From Sphingomonadales bacterium (GTDB lineage: Bacteria; Pseudomonadota; Alphaproteobacteria; Sphingomonadales; Sphingomonadaceae), in contig JAAURJ010000002.1 in NCBI GenBank assembly GCA_012032285.1, positions 1-64,000 on the forward strand: a stretch of DNA of 64,000 nucleotides, read 5' to 3'. How positions within the stretch are numbered: position 1 is the first letter of the stretch; the number at the start of each line of letters is the position of its first letter. Positions 38,560-48,826 of this stretch are shown here, piece after piece. The position numbers and the translations under genes were made by a program. Under the pieces are notes generated by a model. That model was not told the origin of the DNA, made no database searches, and saw only the letters and a program-made list of their open reading frames with translations.

Positions 38560-39324
38560 ATGATGGCAGAAATAAAAAGCTATAGCTTCACATCCTTTGA
38601 CGGCGTTAAACTCGCTATTCACGAATGCGGTGATGAAAATGGGCGGCCTATACTCCTGCTCCACGGGCTATTTTCATCCGCCGATATGAACTGGATCAAA
38701 TTTGGTCATGCTGCAAAGCTGGCCGTAGCTGGTTTTCGCGTTATCATGCCCGATTTTCGTGCGCATGGCCAAAGTGAGGCTTCCCATGATCCGGCGGCTT
38801 ATCCCGAAGATGTGTTGATGACCGACATATTGGCCCTGCTCGATCATTTGTCTCTGGAGCATTTTGATCTGGGTGGATTTTCGCTGGGTGCGCGCACCAC
38901 AGCAAAGATGCTCTGCCAAGGCATAAAGCCGCGCCGTGCGATATTGGCCGGTATGGGCTGGGAAGGGCTGCAGGGTTGGGATAGTCGCCGTCAATTTTTT
39001 GTCGATGCCATCAATATGCGCGACAACGTAAAACGCACTGATCCGCATTTCATGGCGGTGCAGTTTTTCAAAAGCCAGAAAATTGACCCAGTGGCTTCGC
39101 TTTTAATGCTTGGCAGCTTTGGATCAATGCAGACAGAAAAACTGTCTGACCTGTCTTTGCCAATCGCGGTTATTTGCGGTGCAGATGATAGCGATAATGG
39201 TTCGGCTCCGCTGTTGGCGGGAAAACTCGCGAATGCGAGATATATTGAAATTCCCGGCACTCATATGTCAAGTGTGACGCACGGAGAGCTGGGGGATGCC
39301 CTGGTTGCTTTTTTAAGCCATTAA
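38560..39324 (+). CDS. Alpha/beta fold hydrolase
   Basis: 'ILLLHGLFSSADMNWI', nucleophile elbow 'GGFSLGARTT', catalytic His 'PGTHMSSVTHGEL'. Confidence 0.9.
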   Translation: MMAEIKSYSFTSFDGVKLAIHECGDENGRPILLLHGLFSSADMNWIKFGHAAKLAVAGFRVIMPDFRAHGQSEASHDPAAYPEDVLMTDILALLDHLSLEHFDLGGFSLGARTTAKMLCQGIKPRRAILAGMGWEGLQGWDSRRQFFVDAINMRDNVKRTDPHFMAVQFFKSQKIDPVASLLMLGSFGSMQTEKLSDLSLPIAVICGADDSDNGSAPLLAGKLANARYIEIPGTHMSSVTHGELGDALVAFLSH

Positions 39325-39418
39325 TCTTTGGCACGCGGATTTTGATTAGCTTGACCTATGCGAAACAAAGTTTCAATCTACCGCAATATCGAAATTCTAA
39401 GAGGATGAGGATCACCCC

Positions 39419-41308
39419 ATGAAAAATCTCGTTTCCATAGCAGCGATAACGATCGCAATGCTATCGGCTCCCGCTTATGCCGATCATCATGCACAAAAGC
39501 AGATGGCCGCAAAGGTCGATGCTTCTGCGCCAACTGCGGCTGATGCCGATGCATTTATCGCGCGGGCAGAATCGGCACTGCTTGCCTTTTCCAATGAAGC
39601 TGGCCCTGCTTTTTGGCTTCAGGAAACCTATATTAACGAAGACAGTGAAGCCGTTGCCGCGAGCTATGGTGCAAAGGGGACAAAAATGTCCGTGGACCTT
39701 GCGCTGGAGGCAGCCCAATACCAAAATGTGACCGGACTATCCACCGAAACCGCACGAAAGCTGAATATGCTGCGGACCGCGATTGTTCTTCCCGCCCCGA
39801 CAAGCGAGGGCGCAGCAAAGGAATTGGCAGGCATTTCCACAAAGTTATCGGGTATGTACGGCAAAGGCAAAGGAACGCTGAACGGCGAGCCGATTAACGG
39901 CAGTGACATCGAAGCCAAAATGGGCACAAGCCGCAACCCTGAAGAGTTGAAAGAAATGTGGGTCAGCTGGCATGATAATGTCGGCACCCCCATGCGTGAG
40001 GATTATACAAAGCTGGTCAGCATCGCCAATGCCGGAGCAAAAGAGCTGGGCTATGCCGATACCGGTGCATTGTGGCGTTCCAATTATGATATGCCAGCGG
40101 ATGATTTTGCACAGACTATGGACACGCTTTGGCTGGAGGTGAAGCCGCTTTATGATGAGCTGCATACATTTGTTCGTACCAAGCTCAATGAAAAATATGG
40201 TGATGCGGTACAGGCCAAGACAGGACCAATACGCGCTGACCTGCTCGGCAATATGTGGGCGCAGGAATGGGGCGGCATTTACGATATCGTTGCTCCTGCG
40301 GGCAGCGGCGATTTGGGCTATGACATTGGTGAGTTGCTGAAAGCAAAGGGTTATACCGAAACAACAGCGCAGAGCGCAGAATCCGATAGAGGTAAAAGCG
40401 AAAAGGAAATGGTGAAAATAGGGGAGGGTTTCTTCTCTTCGCTAGGCTTTGAACCACTGCCAGATACATTTTGGACACGCAGTCAGTTTATCAAACCGCG
40501 TGACAGGGAAGTCGTCTGCCATGCGTCGGCTTGGGATCTGGATAATAAGGATGATCTGCGCATCAAAATGTGCATCAAGGTCAACACAGATGATTTTGTG
40601 ACTATCCATCACGAACTTGGCCATAATTATTATCAGCGCGCCTATAATGACAAAAGCTACCTATATCTAAATGGTGCCAATGACGGCTTTCATGAAGCGA
40701 TTGGCGATATGCTGGCTTTATCGATTACGCCGGAATATCTGGTACAAATTGGCCTGATGGATAAATCGCAGGTGCCCGGTGCGGATAAGGACACCGGCCT
40801 GTTGCTGCGACAGGCGATGGATAAGGTGGCATTCCTGCCTTTTGGCCTGTTGGTCGATAAATGGCGTTGGGGGGTGTTCAACGGTGATATTCCCACTGAT
40901 CAGTTCAATAAAGGCTGGACTGATCTCCGGCTGAAATATCAGGGGATTATTCCACCAGTGGAACGGGATGAAAGCAAATTTGATCCCGGAGCGAAATATC
41001 ATATTCCCGGCAACACACCCTATGCCCGTTATTTTTTAGCCCGGATATTGCAATTCCAATTTTACAAAGCCGCCTGTGATGCCGCAGGGTGGAAGGGGCC
41101 GCTGCACCGCTGTTCTTTCTATGGTAACAAACAAGTGGGTGAGAAATTAAATGCGATGCTTGAAATGGGCGCGTCTAAGCCATGGCCCGACGCATTGGAG
41201 GCCTTCACAGGGAGCCGTGAAATGTCAGGTAAACCGATGATCGAATATTTTGCGCCGCTGATGACTTGGCTCAAAAAGCAGAATGAAGGGAAAAATAAAG
41301 GGTGGTAA
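39419..41308 (+). CDS. M2 family (ACE-like) peptidyl-dipeptidase
   Basis: 'VTIHHELGHNYYQRAY', 'GANDGFHEAIGDMLALS', signal peptide. Confidence 0.93.
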   Translation: MKNLVSIAAITIAMLSAPAYADHHAQKQMAAKVDASAPTAADADAFIARAESALLAFSNEAGPAFWLQETYINEDSEAVAASYGAKGTKMSVDLALEAAQYQNVTGLSTETARKLNMLRTAIVLPAPTSEGAAKELAGISTKLSGMYGKGKGTLNGEPINGSDIEAKMGTSRNPEELKEMWVSWHDNVGTPMREDYTKLVSIANAGAKELGYADTGALWRSNYDMPADDFAQTMDTLWLEVKPLYDELHTFVRTKLNEKYGDAVQAKTGPIRADLLGNMWAQEWGGIYDIVAPAGSGDLGYDIGELLKAKGYTETTAQSAESDRGKSEKEMVKIGEGFFSSLGFEPLPDTFWTRSQFIKPRDREVVCHASAWDLDNKDDLRIKMCIKVNTDDFVTIHHELGHNYYQRAYNDKSYLYLNGANDGFHEAIGDMLALSITPEYLVQIGLMDKSQVPGADKDTGLLLRQAMDKVAFLPFGLLVDKWRWGVFNGDIPTDQFNKGWTDLRLKYQGIIPPVERDESKFDPGAKYHIPGNTPYARYFLARILQFQFYKAACDAAGWKGPLHRCSFYGNKQVGEKLNAMLEMGASKPWPDALEAFTGSREMSGKPMIEYFAPLMTWLKKQNEGKNKGW

Positions 41309-42135
41309 GATTACCGATCACAGCTGCTATATTGGCGTTTTTCATACAGGTGCAGGTGCAGGCTGCTCCTCCTGCCTTACCGGATGTGGCAAAAGGAGAA
41401 ATGCTGCTCACGGTCACTGGCAGGGGGGTTGTTCAGCAACAACCTTCGCGTATTTCCAGCATTTGCACTTTGAGCGCGTATGCAGAAACAGAAGAGGCGG
41501 CAAAGGCGCAGCTTAGGGCAAAAACCAATCAGCTAAAGGCCAATATCCCTAACGGTGCTAGTTTTGATTTCTCAAAACCGGTGGACGTCTCCGATTCTGT
41601 GTCCTCTGTATACGGTAGTGATGTCGCAGAAGCCGCTGTTGCTGCTACAGCCGCCGCTGTTCCAGGTGAGGCGGGGGTAGAAGCTGCAACTGAAGCAGAA
41701 GATGCTTATGCAACCATCTCTATAGGCGTTTCCCAAAAAATTGGTTTTTCGGCCACAAGTGCTGACGCTTTCCTAATGGCTCGCAAATCAATTGGTGAAG
41801 CGGGGTGCGATGAGAATTACAGGGTCCGCAAGAATCCGATGATGGAAATATCTGATCCGGTTAATGCCAAAAAAACTGCCGTGCAGGCGGCTTTGGCAGA
41901 TGCCAAGCAAAAAGCTTCGGATTATGCGGCGGCGCTGAATTTGCAGGTGAAAGCTATGGTAGCAGTAGAGGATAGCAATGCAATCCGCGCCTTTATTGGC
42001 GATGAGATGGCAGATGCATTTTTGAACGAAGTGACGCGTGATATTCTTCTCGATAGGAATGGTGAGAAGCCAGAGCAACTGGTTGTGACCACAAGCCAAG
42101 TGTTATCGGTCCAATATCTGCTGGCACCCAAATAA
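41302..42135 (+). CDS. SIMPL domain (DUF541) secreted protein
   Basis: 'LLTVTGRGVVQQQPSRISSICTLSAYAETEEAAKAQLRAKTNQL'; signal peptide. Confidence 0.78.
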   Translation: MVRLPITAAILAFFIQVQVQAAPPALPDVAKGEMLLTVTGRGVVQQQPSRISSICTLSAYAETEEAAKAQLRAKTNQLKANIPNGASFDFSKPVDVSDSVSSVYGSDVAEAAVAATAAAVPGEAGVEAATEAEDAYATISIGVSQKIGFSATSADAFLMARKSIGEAGCDENYRVRKNPMMEISDPVNAKKTAVQAALADAKQKASDYAAALNLQVKAMVAVEDSNAIRAFIGDEMADAFLNEVTRDILLDRNGEKPEQLVVTTSQVLSVQYLLAPK

Positions 42136-42138
42136 AGC

Positions 42139-43584
42139 TTATCGGAACGGCGGTTCGTTAAAAGCGCGCAGTTTCCGGCTGTGCAAGCTATTGCCTGCCT
42201 CGCGCAGCAGATTGCAGGTTTCTATGCCAATCTGCAAATGTGCGGCAATTGCTTCTTCATAAAAGCGGTTCGCCTGCCCCGGTAGCTTAATTTCGCCATG
42301 AATCGGCTTGTCTGATACACATAACAATGTGCCATAAGGAACACGGAACCTGTATCCTTGCGCTGCTATGGTGGCGCTCTCCATATCAATACCAATGGCA
42401 CGGGATTGCGAAAAGCGGAGCGCGGATGCGGAATAACGCAGTTCCCAGTTGCGATCATCAGTGGTCACGACCGTACCGGTGCGCATCCGGCGCTTAAGGT
42501 CTGCACCGCTGGTGCCCGATATTTTCTCAGCAGCTTCTGCCAAAGCCTGTTGAACCTCCGCAATTGGCGGGATCGGGATTTCGGGAGGCAGCACCTGATC
42601 AAGGATATTGTCGTCGCGTAAATAGGCATGGGCAAGTACATAGTCGCCGATCCGCTGGGTTTCCCGCAAACCACCGCAATGCCCGATCATCAGCCAGGCT
42701 TCCGGGCGCAGGACGGCGAGATGGTCACAGATGGTTTTGGCATTGGAAGGACCAACGCCGATATTCACTAAAGTTATACCAACCGCATTTTCGGCGATCA
42801 GATGATAGGCAGGCATTTGGTGCTTACGCCAGGTGCTATCGGCGACCAATTGCGCAGCATTTTCGGTATGTTTATCGACAAAAAGCCCGCCCGCTCCGGA
42901 TAGAGCCAGATAGTTTCCATCGCCAACTTGAGCGCAGGCCCAGTCAACAAATTCATCAACATAACGGTGATAGTTTGTAAATAGTATGAACCTTTGAAAA
43001 TGCTCCGGCGGCGTGCCAGTATAATGGCGCAGCCGCGCAAGTGAAAAATCAGTGCGCAAGGCATCGAAAAGCGCCAGCGGGGCACCGCCATTTTGTTCCC
43101 CGTCAAACATTCCGTCGGCTATCTCATCGCCAATATCGGCCAGCTCCGTTGTCGGGAAATAACGAGCTAGCTCCACAGGGCTGACCTCACCAAGGTCGAG
43201 ATCAGCGCTGCCGTCCAGAACATAGGGGAAGGGGATTTCCTGCGTGCTACGTAAAATTTCTACTTTAATTTCATATTGTTCGAGTAGTAAATCGAGCTGG
43301 CTGGCAAGATATTTGGCGAACAGATGCGGCTGTGTCACCGTGCTGCGATATACGCCCGGCTTTTCCATGCGGCCAAAGGCAAGGTTCGAAACATTGTCCT
43401 TTTGCCCGCCATTATACTGGATAATGATTTCAGGATAAGCATAATCAAAATTGGCACGCGCCGTATGATCGGGCAGTTTGCGAAATTTCAAATAATCTGC
43501 AATGGCCGCCCTAAGCCGCTGGACTGAGGCTTCATAAGCAGAAATTATGTCTTCAACGATGCGGATTGCTTGAACAGATGCCAT
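42139..43584 (-). CDS. amn: AMP nucleosidase
   Basis: 'GVGPSNAKTICDHLAVLRPEAWLMIGHCGGLRETQRIGDYVLAHAYLRDD', 'IGIDMESATIAAQGYRFRVPYGTLLCVSDKPIHGE'. Confidence 0.95.
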   Translation of the reverse strand: MASVQAIRIVEDIISAYEASVQRLRAAIADYLKFRKLPDHTARANFDYAYPEIIIQYNGGQKDNVSNLAFGRMEKPGVYRSTVTQPHLFAKYLASQLDLLLEQYEIKVEILRSTQEIPFPYVLDGSADLDLGEVSPVELARYFPTTELADIGDEIADGMFDGEQNGGAPLALFDALRTDFSLARLRHYTGTPPEHFQRFILFTNYHRYVDEFVDWACAQVGDGNYLALSGAGGLFVDKHTENAAQLVADSTWRKHQMPAYHLIAENAVGITLVNIGVGPSNAKTICDHLAVLRPEAWLMIGHCGGLRETQRIGDYVLAHAYLRDDNILDQVLPPEIPIPPIAEVQQALAEAAEKISGTSGADLKRRMRTGTVVTTDDRNWELRYSASALRFSQSRAIGIDMESATIAAQGYRFRVPYGTLLCVSDKPIHGEIKLPGQANRFYEEAIAAHLQIGIETCNLLREAGNSLHSRKLRAFNEPPFR

Positions 43585-43620
43585 GGGCGATATGTGTCAC
43601 TTTCCGGCAATTGTGCAAGC

Positions 43621-43652
43621 AAAAAGGGACGGAAGTTTATCGCTTCCGTCCC
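43621..43652 (-). terminator. Rho-independent terminator after the peroxiredoxin gene
   Basis: Minus strand GGGACGGAAGcgataaaCTTCCGTCCCTTTTT, perfect 10-bp stem. Confidence 0.88.
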
Positions 43653-43683
43653 CTCCACAAAAATAAGTGCAATGCAGAAGCGA

Positions 43684-44163
43684 TTACATCTGTTCCAGCA
43701 TATGTTCTGCGGAGCTGACCTTGAAATCACCTGGTGCTTCGACATTCAATTGCTCTACAACGCCGTCATTGACCAGCATCGAATAGCGCTGACCCCGCTT
43801 ACCCATGCCAAAGCCGCTTCCGTCCATGGTCAGGCCAATAGCTTCGGCAAAATCACCATTGCCATCGGCAAGCATTGTGATGAGGTCTGATCCGCCTGCC
43901 TTATTCCATGCGCCCAGAACAAAGGCATCGTTGACAGCAGTGCAGGCGATTTCGTCCACGCCTTTTGCTTTTAACTGATCCGCTTTTTCTACATAGCCCG
44001 GCAAATGCTTGGCCGAGCAAGTTGGGGTGAATGCACCAGGTACCGAGAAAAGCGCTACTTTGCGCCCGGCAAAATATTCGGAAGACTGCACTTGTTGCGG
44101 CCCTTCGGCGGTTGCTTTTACCATTTTGACATCGGGAAGTTTGTCGCCAACGGAAATAGTCAT
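43684..44163 (-). CDS. Peroxiredoxin (Prx5 type)
   Basis: 'GRKVALFSVPGAFTPTCSAKHLPGYVEKAD', 'LTMDGSGFGMGKRGQRYSMLV'. Confidence 0.95.
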   Translation of the reverse strand: MTISVGDKLPDVKMVKATAEGPQQVQSSEYFAGRKVALFSVPGAFTPTCSAKHLPGYVEKADQLKAKGVDEIACTAVNDAFVLGAWNKAGGSDLITMLADGNGDFAEAIGLTMDGSGFGMGKRGQRYSMLVNDGVVEQLNVEAPGDFKVSSAEHMLEQM

Positions 44164-44349
44164 GGGGGATAGTCCTTTTATTGGTGAATGATGTTATCGC
44201 AGCTATGTGGGGCGCGGGCTGGCGAAGTCAAGCGGGGAATTATGATCTATTTATTCAGATCGGCTTTGCCTTGCGTATACCCAAGTTTGTCAGAGCGGAT
44301 AATAGGCTGCACACCAGCCAAATCCAATCGGGTCATTAGCAATAAAATC

Positions 44350-44369
44350 ATATAAAGGAATCTTTATAT
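44350..44369 (+). promoter_or_regulatory. Candidate operator upstream of ahcY
   Basis: ATATAAAG-GAAT-CTTTATAT perfect 8+8 bp inverted repeat, 70 bp upstream of the ahcY ATG. Confidence 0.5.
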
Positions 44370-44438
44370 TTGATTTCAATCCCGATGCGCGTTAGGGGCA
44401 TGGCCAATCTCAACCCCTATTGACCGGAGAATGACCCC

Positions 44439-45830
44439 ATGTCTTTCAACGACTATGTAATTGCGGATATCGGCCTTGCTAATTTTGGCCGTAAGGAATT
44501 GAATATTGCCGAAACTGAAATGCCCGGCCTAATGGCTCTGCGGCAGGAATATGGAGCGGCTCAACCGTTAAAGGGCGCACGGATTGTGGGGTCATTGCAT
44601 ATGACCATCCAAACCGGCGTTCTGATCGAAACGCTTGTTGCTTTGGGTGCGGAAGTCCGCTGGGCCACCTGCAATATTTTTTCGACGCAGGATCATGCTG
44701 CTGCGGCTATCGCGGCACAGGATATACCGGTCTTTGCGGTAAAGGGCGAAAGTCTTTCTGATTATTGGGACTATGTCGGCCGTATCTTTGATTGGGGTGA
44801 TGTTACCGCCAATATCATTCTGGACGATGGCGGCGATGCGACGGCATTTGCGCTTTGGGGTGCGAAGCTAGAGCGCGGCGAAAGCTTTGGCGAACCGGAA
44901 AATGAAGAAGAAGTGGAAATGCAGCGTGCGGTTAAGGAATTTGTCGCCCGCAAACCCGGCTATCTGACCGAAACGGTCAAAAAACTGCACGGCGTGTCGG
45001 AAGAAACAACCACTGGTGTTCACCGTCTATATGAAATTGCAAAGCGTGGCGAATTGCCTTTTCCGGCGATCAACGTGAATGACAGCGTCACCAAATCGAA
45101 GTTTGATAACCTTTATGGTTGCCGCGAATCTTTGGTCGATGCGATCCGCCGTGCCACTGACGTCATGCTGTCGGGTAAGGTCGCTTGCGTTGCCGGTTAT
45201 GGCGATGTCGGTAAGGGATCTGCGGCTTCGCTGCGTCAGGGCGGTGCTCGCGTGATGGTGACAGAAATCGACCCGATTTGTGCGCTGCAAGCGGCGATGG
45301 ACGGTTATGAAGTCGTCAGCATGGATGAAGCAGTTAAGCGCTGCGACATATTCTGCACCGCGACCGGCAATGCCGATGTTATCACCGCAGAACATATGAA
45401 AAATATGAAGCCGATGAGCATTGTATGCAATATCGGTCATTTTGACAGCGAAATTCAGATTAGCGCCCTGTCCAATTATGAATGGGACGAAATCAAACCC
45501 GGCACCGACATGGTGACTTTCCCGGATGGAAATAAAATCTTGATTTTGGCCAAAGGCCGTCTGGTCAATCTGGGCTGCGCCACTGGGCACCCTTCTTTCG
45601 TAATGTCGGCGAGCTTCACCAATCAGGTATTGGCGCAGATTGAGCTGTTCACCAAGGGCGATGCATATGAAAATAAAGTTTATGTCCTGCCCAAGCATCT
45701 GGATGAAAAGGTCGCCATGCTGCACCTTGAAAAGTTAGGCGCAACGCTCAGCAGTCTAAACGAAAAACAGGCCCGCTATATCGGTGTACCTGTGGAGGGG
45801 CCATTTAAGCCCGATCATTACCGTTATTGA
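44439..45830 (+). CDS. ahcY: S-adenosyl-L-homocysteine hydrolase
   Basis: '[42 protein letters not shown]', C-terminal '[10 protein letters not shown]'. Confidence 0.98.
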   Translation: MSFNDYVIADIGLANFGRKELNIAETEMPGLMALRQEYGAAQPLKGARIVGSLHMTIQTGVLIETLVALGAEVRWATCNIFSTQDHAAAAIAAQDIPVFAVKGESLSDYWDYVGRIFDWGDVTANIILDDGGDATAFALWGAKLERGESFGEPENEEEVEMQRAVKEFVARKPGYLTETVKKLHGVSEETTTGVHRLYEIAKRGELPFPAINVNDSVTKSKFDNLYGCRESLVDAIRRATDVMLSGKVACVAGYGDVGKGSAASLRQGGARVMVTEIDPICALQAAMDGYEVVSMDEAVKRCDIFCTATGNADVITAEHMKNMKPMSIVCNIGHFDSEIQISALSNYEWDEIKPGTDMVTFPDGNKILILAKGRLVNLGCATGHPSFVMSASFTNQVLAQIELFTKGDAYENKVYVLPKHLDEKVAMLHLEKLGATLSSLNEKQARYIGVPVEGPFKPDHYRY

Positions 45831-46036
45831 TAATGTAATTGGTTGGGCGGCAATGTGCTGCCTAACCCATTTTGTTCAGGCTTGGGCGGAACGCTTTGCG
45901 TCATGGGCTTTGGAATCAAGCCGAGCCAAAAGTGCTTTTTCCCAAAAGCAAAAATTTGCTGCGTATACAAAGCGGCATTGCATCTTTTTGGGTAGCGGAT
46001 AGAAGCATATCCCATGTTTCGGGATTATCGCCACCA

Positions 46037-48379
46037 ATGAACGCAGACGGTCTTTCCACCGCGATTATCGGTCTGTTAATGGCTATATGGTTGGTCGCCG
46101 CGACGGTGGCGATATGGTATGGTCTTTCGCTGCGTAGGCGGGCATCCAAATCCTTGCGTCAAACCGCGCGTCTTGGCCGTTTACTGGAGACGGCACCTGC
46201 TGTTCCGGTGGTGGTGCGGGGGGACGGGCGGATCGAGGCTTCGGACCGTTTTTCCAGGCTTTTGGGCCTGAACCACAATGCCGAGACAATAAATGATCTG
46301 CAAAATGGCAAGGACAGCGGCATCGCGGATGATGATTTTGCCGGTTTGGATAGTAAAATCCGGGAGACACAGCGCACCGGCAGCAATTTTTCACAGGCAC
46401 TGCGTATCGCCGGATCAGAGCGCAGGATGCTGGTCATTGGCGGCATTGCCGATCCGGTTATTTACCCCAATGGCGCGGCATTGCTTTGGTTTTTCGATCT
46501 AACAGACAATTTGCGTGAATGGGAAAAGGTGAAGATTGAGGCGGAGGAGGCAAAGGCCGCTTTTGCTGCGATCAGCGGCCTTATCGAAGAAGCGCCAATG
46601 CCGATATGGCATCGCGGGCCAGATTATAGGCTTAATTTTGTCAACCGGGCTTATGTGAAGGCAGTCGGCGCGCATAATAATGTCGATGCGGTGGAGCAGG
46701 GCCTGGAGCTGATCGAAGAAAGCGACGGCCATAGCGAACAGGCATTTGCCGCCGCGGCCTATAAATCAGGTCAGGTGCAGGAACGCCATGTCTCTTCGAC
46801 ATTGGACGGAAACCGGCGTCAGATGCGGGTCTTTGATATACCGCTGGGCGCCGTTGGTGTCGGCGGGCTGGCCATCGACATACAAGAATTGTCGGATGCG
46901 CAGAGGCAATATCACCGTTTGTCGGAGGCGCAGCGCGGCCTGCTCGACATGATGTCGGCAGGTGTGGCGCAATTTGATGCCGATCGGACGCTAAGCTTTG
47001 CCAACCTGCCGTTTCAGCGGCTTTTTGCATTGCGCGATAATTGGCTATCGGACAGGCCCGAATTTGCCCGTCTGCTCGACCGGATGCGGGAGAATAGCAA
47101 AATTCCCGAAGTGCGCGATTTTCCCGAATGGCGGACTGAAAAGGAAAAATGGTTTCTGTCTGCCGATCCTGATGAGGAAAATTGGCTTTTGCCCGATGGC
47201 ACGCATTTGCGGGTTTTGGCACAGCCCATGCCAGGCGGCGGATTGCTGTTGATATTTGAAGATCGCACAGAACAGGCGCAATTGGCCAGTGCACGCGACA
47301 TATTATTGCGTGTGCGTACCGCGACATTTGACAATTTGTTTGAATCGGTCGCGGTTTTTGCCGCCGATGGTCGCCTGAGCATATGGAACCGGCGTTTTGC
47401 CGATATTTGGGGGTTGGAGGAGGAATTGCTCGCCCGCCATCCGCGGTTGGATGAATTGCTGCCAATATTGGCAAAGCTTCTTAAAAAACCGGCACAAATA
47501 TCGGTTGTTGCAGAAATTTTACGTATGACCACCGCGAATAGGGAGCAGCGCAAGAGCCGCGTTTCATTTGCCGATGGCCGGATATTCCAGATTTCAACTG
47601 TGCCCTTGCCCGACGGCAATGCGCTGTTCACCATGCTTGACATGACCGACAGCGTTGAGGTGGAGCAGGCTCTGCGCGAACGCAATGAGGCTTTGTCAGA
47701 AGCCGACGCAATGAAGAGCCGTTTCCTTGCCAATATGAGCTATGAATTCCGCACGCCATTGACCTCGATCAGCGGTTTTGCTGATCTGTTGAAGGCTGGC
47801 ATCGCCGGTGAGCTTAACGGACAGGCAATGGAATATATCGAGGCCATTTTGGCATCGGCGGAGCGCCTGTCGCAGCAGATCAACACCGTGCTGGACTATA
47901 GCCAAAGCCAGGTTGGCGCTTTGCCGATTGCAAAGGAGCCAGTTGATATTGCCGTTCTGCTTCAGGAGCTTGTCGCCAGCCATGGAGAATTTGCCGCCAG
48001 CAGGGGGATTGATCTGGCGCTGGATATGTCATCTGCGCCCGGTATCATTGAAGGTGATGGCCGCCGCCTGACGCAGACGATAGGCCATATCCTAGACAAT
48101 GCGCTGCGCTATAGCCGGGAGGATGGCCGGGTGATCATAGTCACCCAAAATCAGAAGAATGAGCTTGCGATCATCATATCAGATGATGGTCCGGGTATGA
48201 ATGAAAAGGCGCAGGCGGCTGTTTTTGATACTTTTTCTCGATCTAAAAATGGAGTAGGCGATAATGGCCTTGGCCTGCCGCTTGCTCGGCAATTGATTGA
48301 ATCGCATGGCGGGACGCTGGAATTATATTCGAAGGAAAACCAAGGGACCAGCGTCATTATGCGTTTGCCCAAAGCGTGA
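46037..48379 (+). CDS. divL: DivL-like PAS sensor kinase homologue with Tyr in H-box
   Basis: N-terminal TM, PAS domains, H-box 'MKSRFLANMSYEFRTPLTSI' (Tyr569 in place of His), intact HATPase motifs; next to ahcY/tsaE. Confidence 0.88.
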   Translation: MNADGLSTAIIGLLMAIWLVAATVAIWYGLSLRRRASKSLRQTARLGRLLETAPAVPVVVRGDGRIEASDRFSRLLGLNHNAETINDLQNGKDSGIADDDFAGLDSKIRETQRTGSNFSQALRIAGSERRMLVIGGIADPVIYPNGAALLWFFDLTDNLREWEKVKIEAEEAKAAFAAISGLIEEAPMPIWHRGPDYRLNFVNRAYVKAVGAHNNVDAVEQGLELIEESDGHSEQAFAAAAYKSGQVQERHVSSTLDGNRRQMRVFDIPLGAVGVGGLAIDIQELSDAQRQYHRLSEAQRGLLDMMSAGVAQFDADRTLSFANLPFQRLFALRDNWLSDRPEFARLLDRMRENSKIPEVRDFPEWRTEKEKWFLSADPDEENWLLPDGTHLRVLAQPMPGGGLLLIFEDRTEQAQLASARDILLRVRTATFDNLFESVAVFAADGRLSIWNRRFADIWGLEEELLARHPRLDELLPILAKLLKKPAQISVVAEILRMTTANREQRKSRVSFADGRIFQISTVPLPDGNALFTMLDMTDSVEVEQALRERNEALSEADAMKSRFLANMSYEFRTPLTSISGFADLLKAGIAGELNGQAMEYIEAILASAERLSQQINTVLDYSQSQVGALPIAKEPVDIAVLLQELVASHGEFAASRGIDLALDMSSAPGIIEGDGRRLTQTIGHILDNALRYSREDGRVIIVTQNQKNELAIIISDDGPGMNEKAQAAVFDTFSRSKNGVGDNGLGLPLARQLIESHGGTLELYSKENQGTSVIMRLPKA

Positions 48380-48386
48380 GGGGTAA

Positions 48387-48818
48387 ATGAAGGAAAAACG
48401 CTTCACAATTATCGATGAGGCCGCAATGCACGATTTTGGAGCGCAATTGGCTGGCGCGTTAAAGCCGGGCGATTGGGTTGCGATAAACGGCCCTTTGGGG
48501 GCAGGAAAGACGGTATTGTGCAAAGCGGTCATTCGGCATTTTGGCTATACTGGCGAGGTATCCAGCCCCTCCTATGCGCTCGTCCATCATTATGATGGTG
48601 CCGAAATGGACTTCCCGATCGTCCATGCTGACCTATACAGACTGAGTAATATCGAGGATTTGGAGGAATTGGGGCTTGATGATGGCCGTGATGACTGCAT
48701 AACATTGGTCGAATGGGCAGAGAAAAGCGGCGATTATTTTGGCGATGCCGATTTTGAATTGACGGTTATACCCTATGGTGAGGGCCAGCGGACAGTGATT
48801 TTGCTTCAAAGGAATTAA
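48387..48818 (+). CDS. tsaE: tRNA threonylcarbamoyladenosine biosynthesis ATPase TsaE
   Basis: 'INGPLGAGKTVLCKAVIRHFGYTGEVSSPSYALVHHYDG'. Confidence 0.94.
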   Translation: MKEKRFTIIDEAAMHDFGAQLAGALKPGDWVAINGPLGAGKTVLCKAVIRHFGYTGEVSSPSYALVHHYDGAEMDFPIVHADLYRLSNIEDLEELGLDDGRDDCITLVEWAEKSGDYFGDADFELTVIPYGEGQRTVILLQRN

Positions 48819-48826
48819 AGAAATTT

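Noticed and set aside
44200-44438. SAM/SAH riboswitch upstream of ahcY
   Set aside because: I could not identify the conserved core of any known SAH/SAM riboswitch class; the DNA inverted repeat is the better-supported signal. An Infernal/Rfam scan would settle it.
46641-47733. Minus-strand ORFs of 277 and 239 aa opposite divL
   Set aside because: Arg/Pro- and Ser-rich shadow frames with no recognisable domain.
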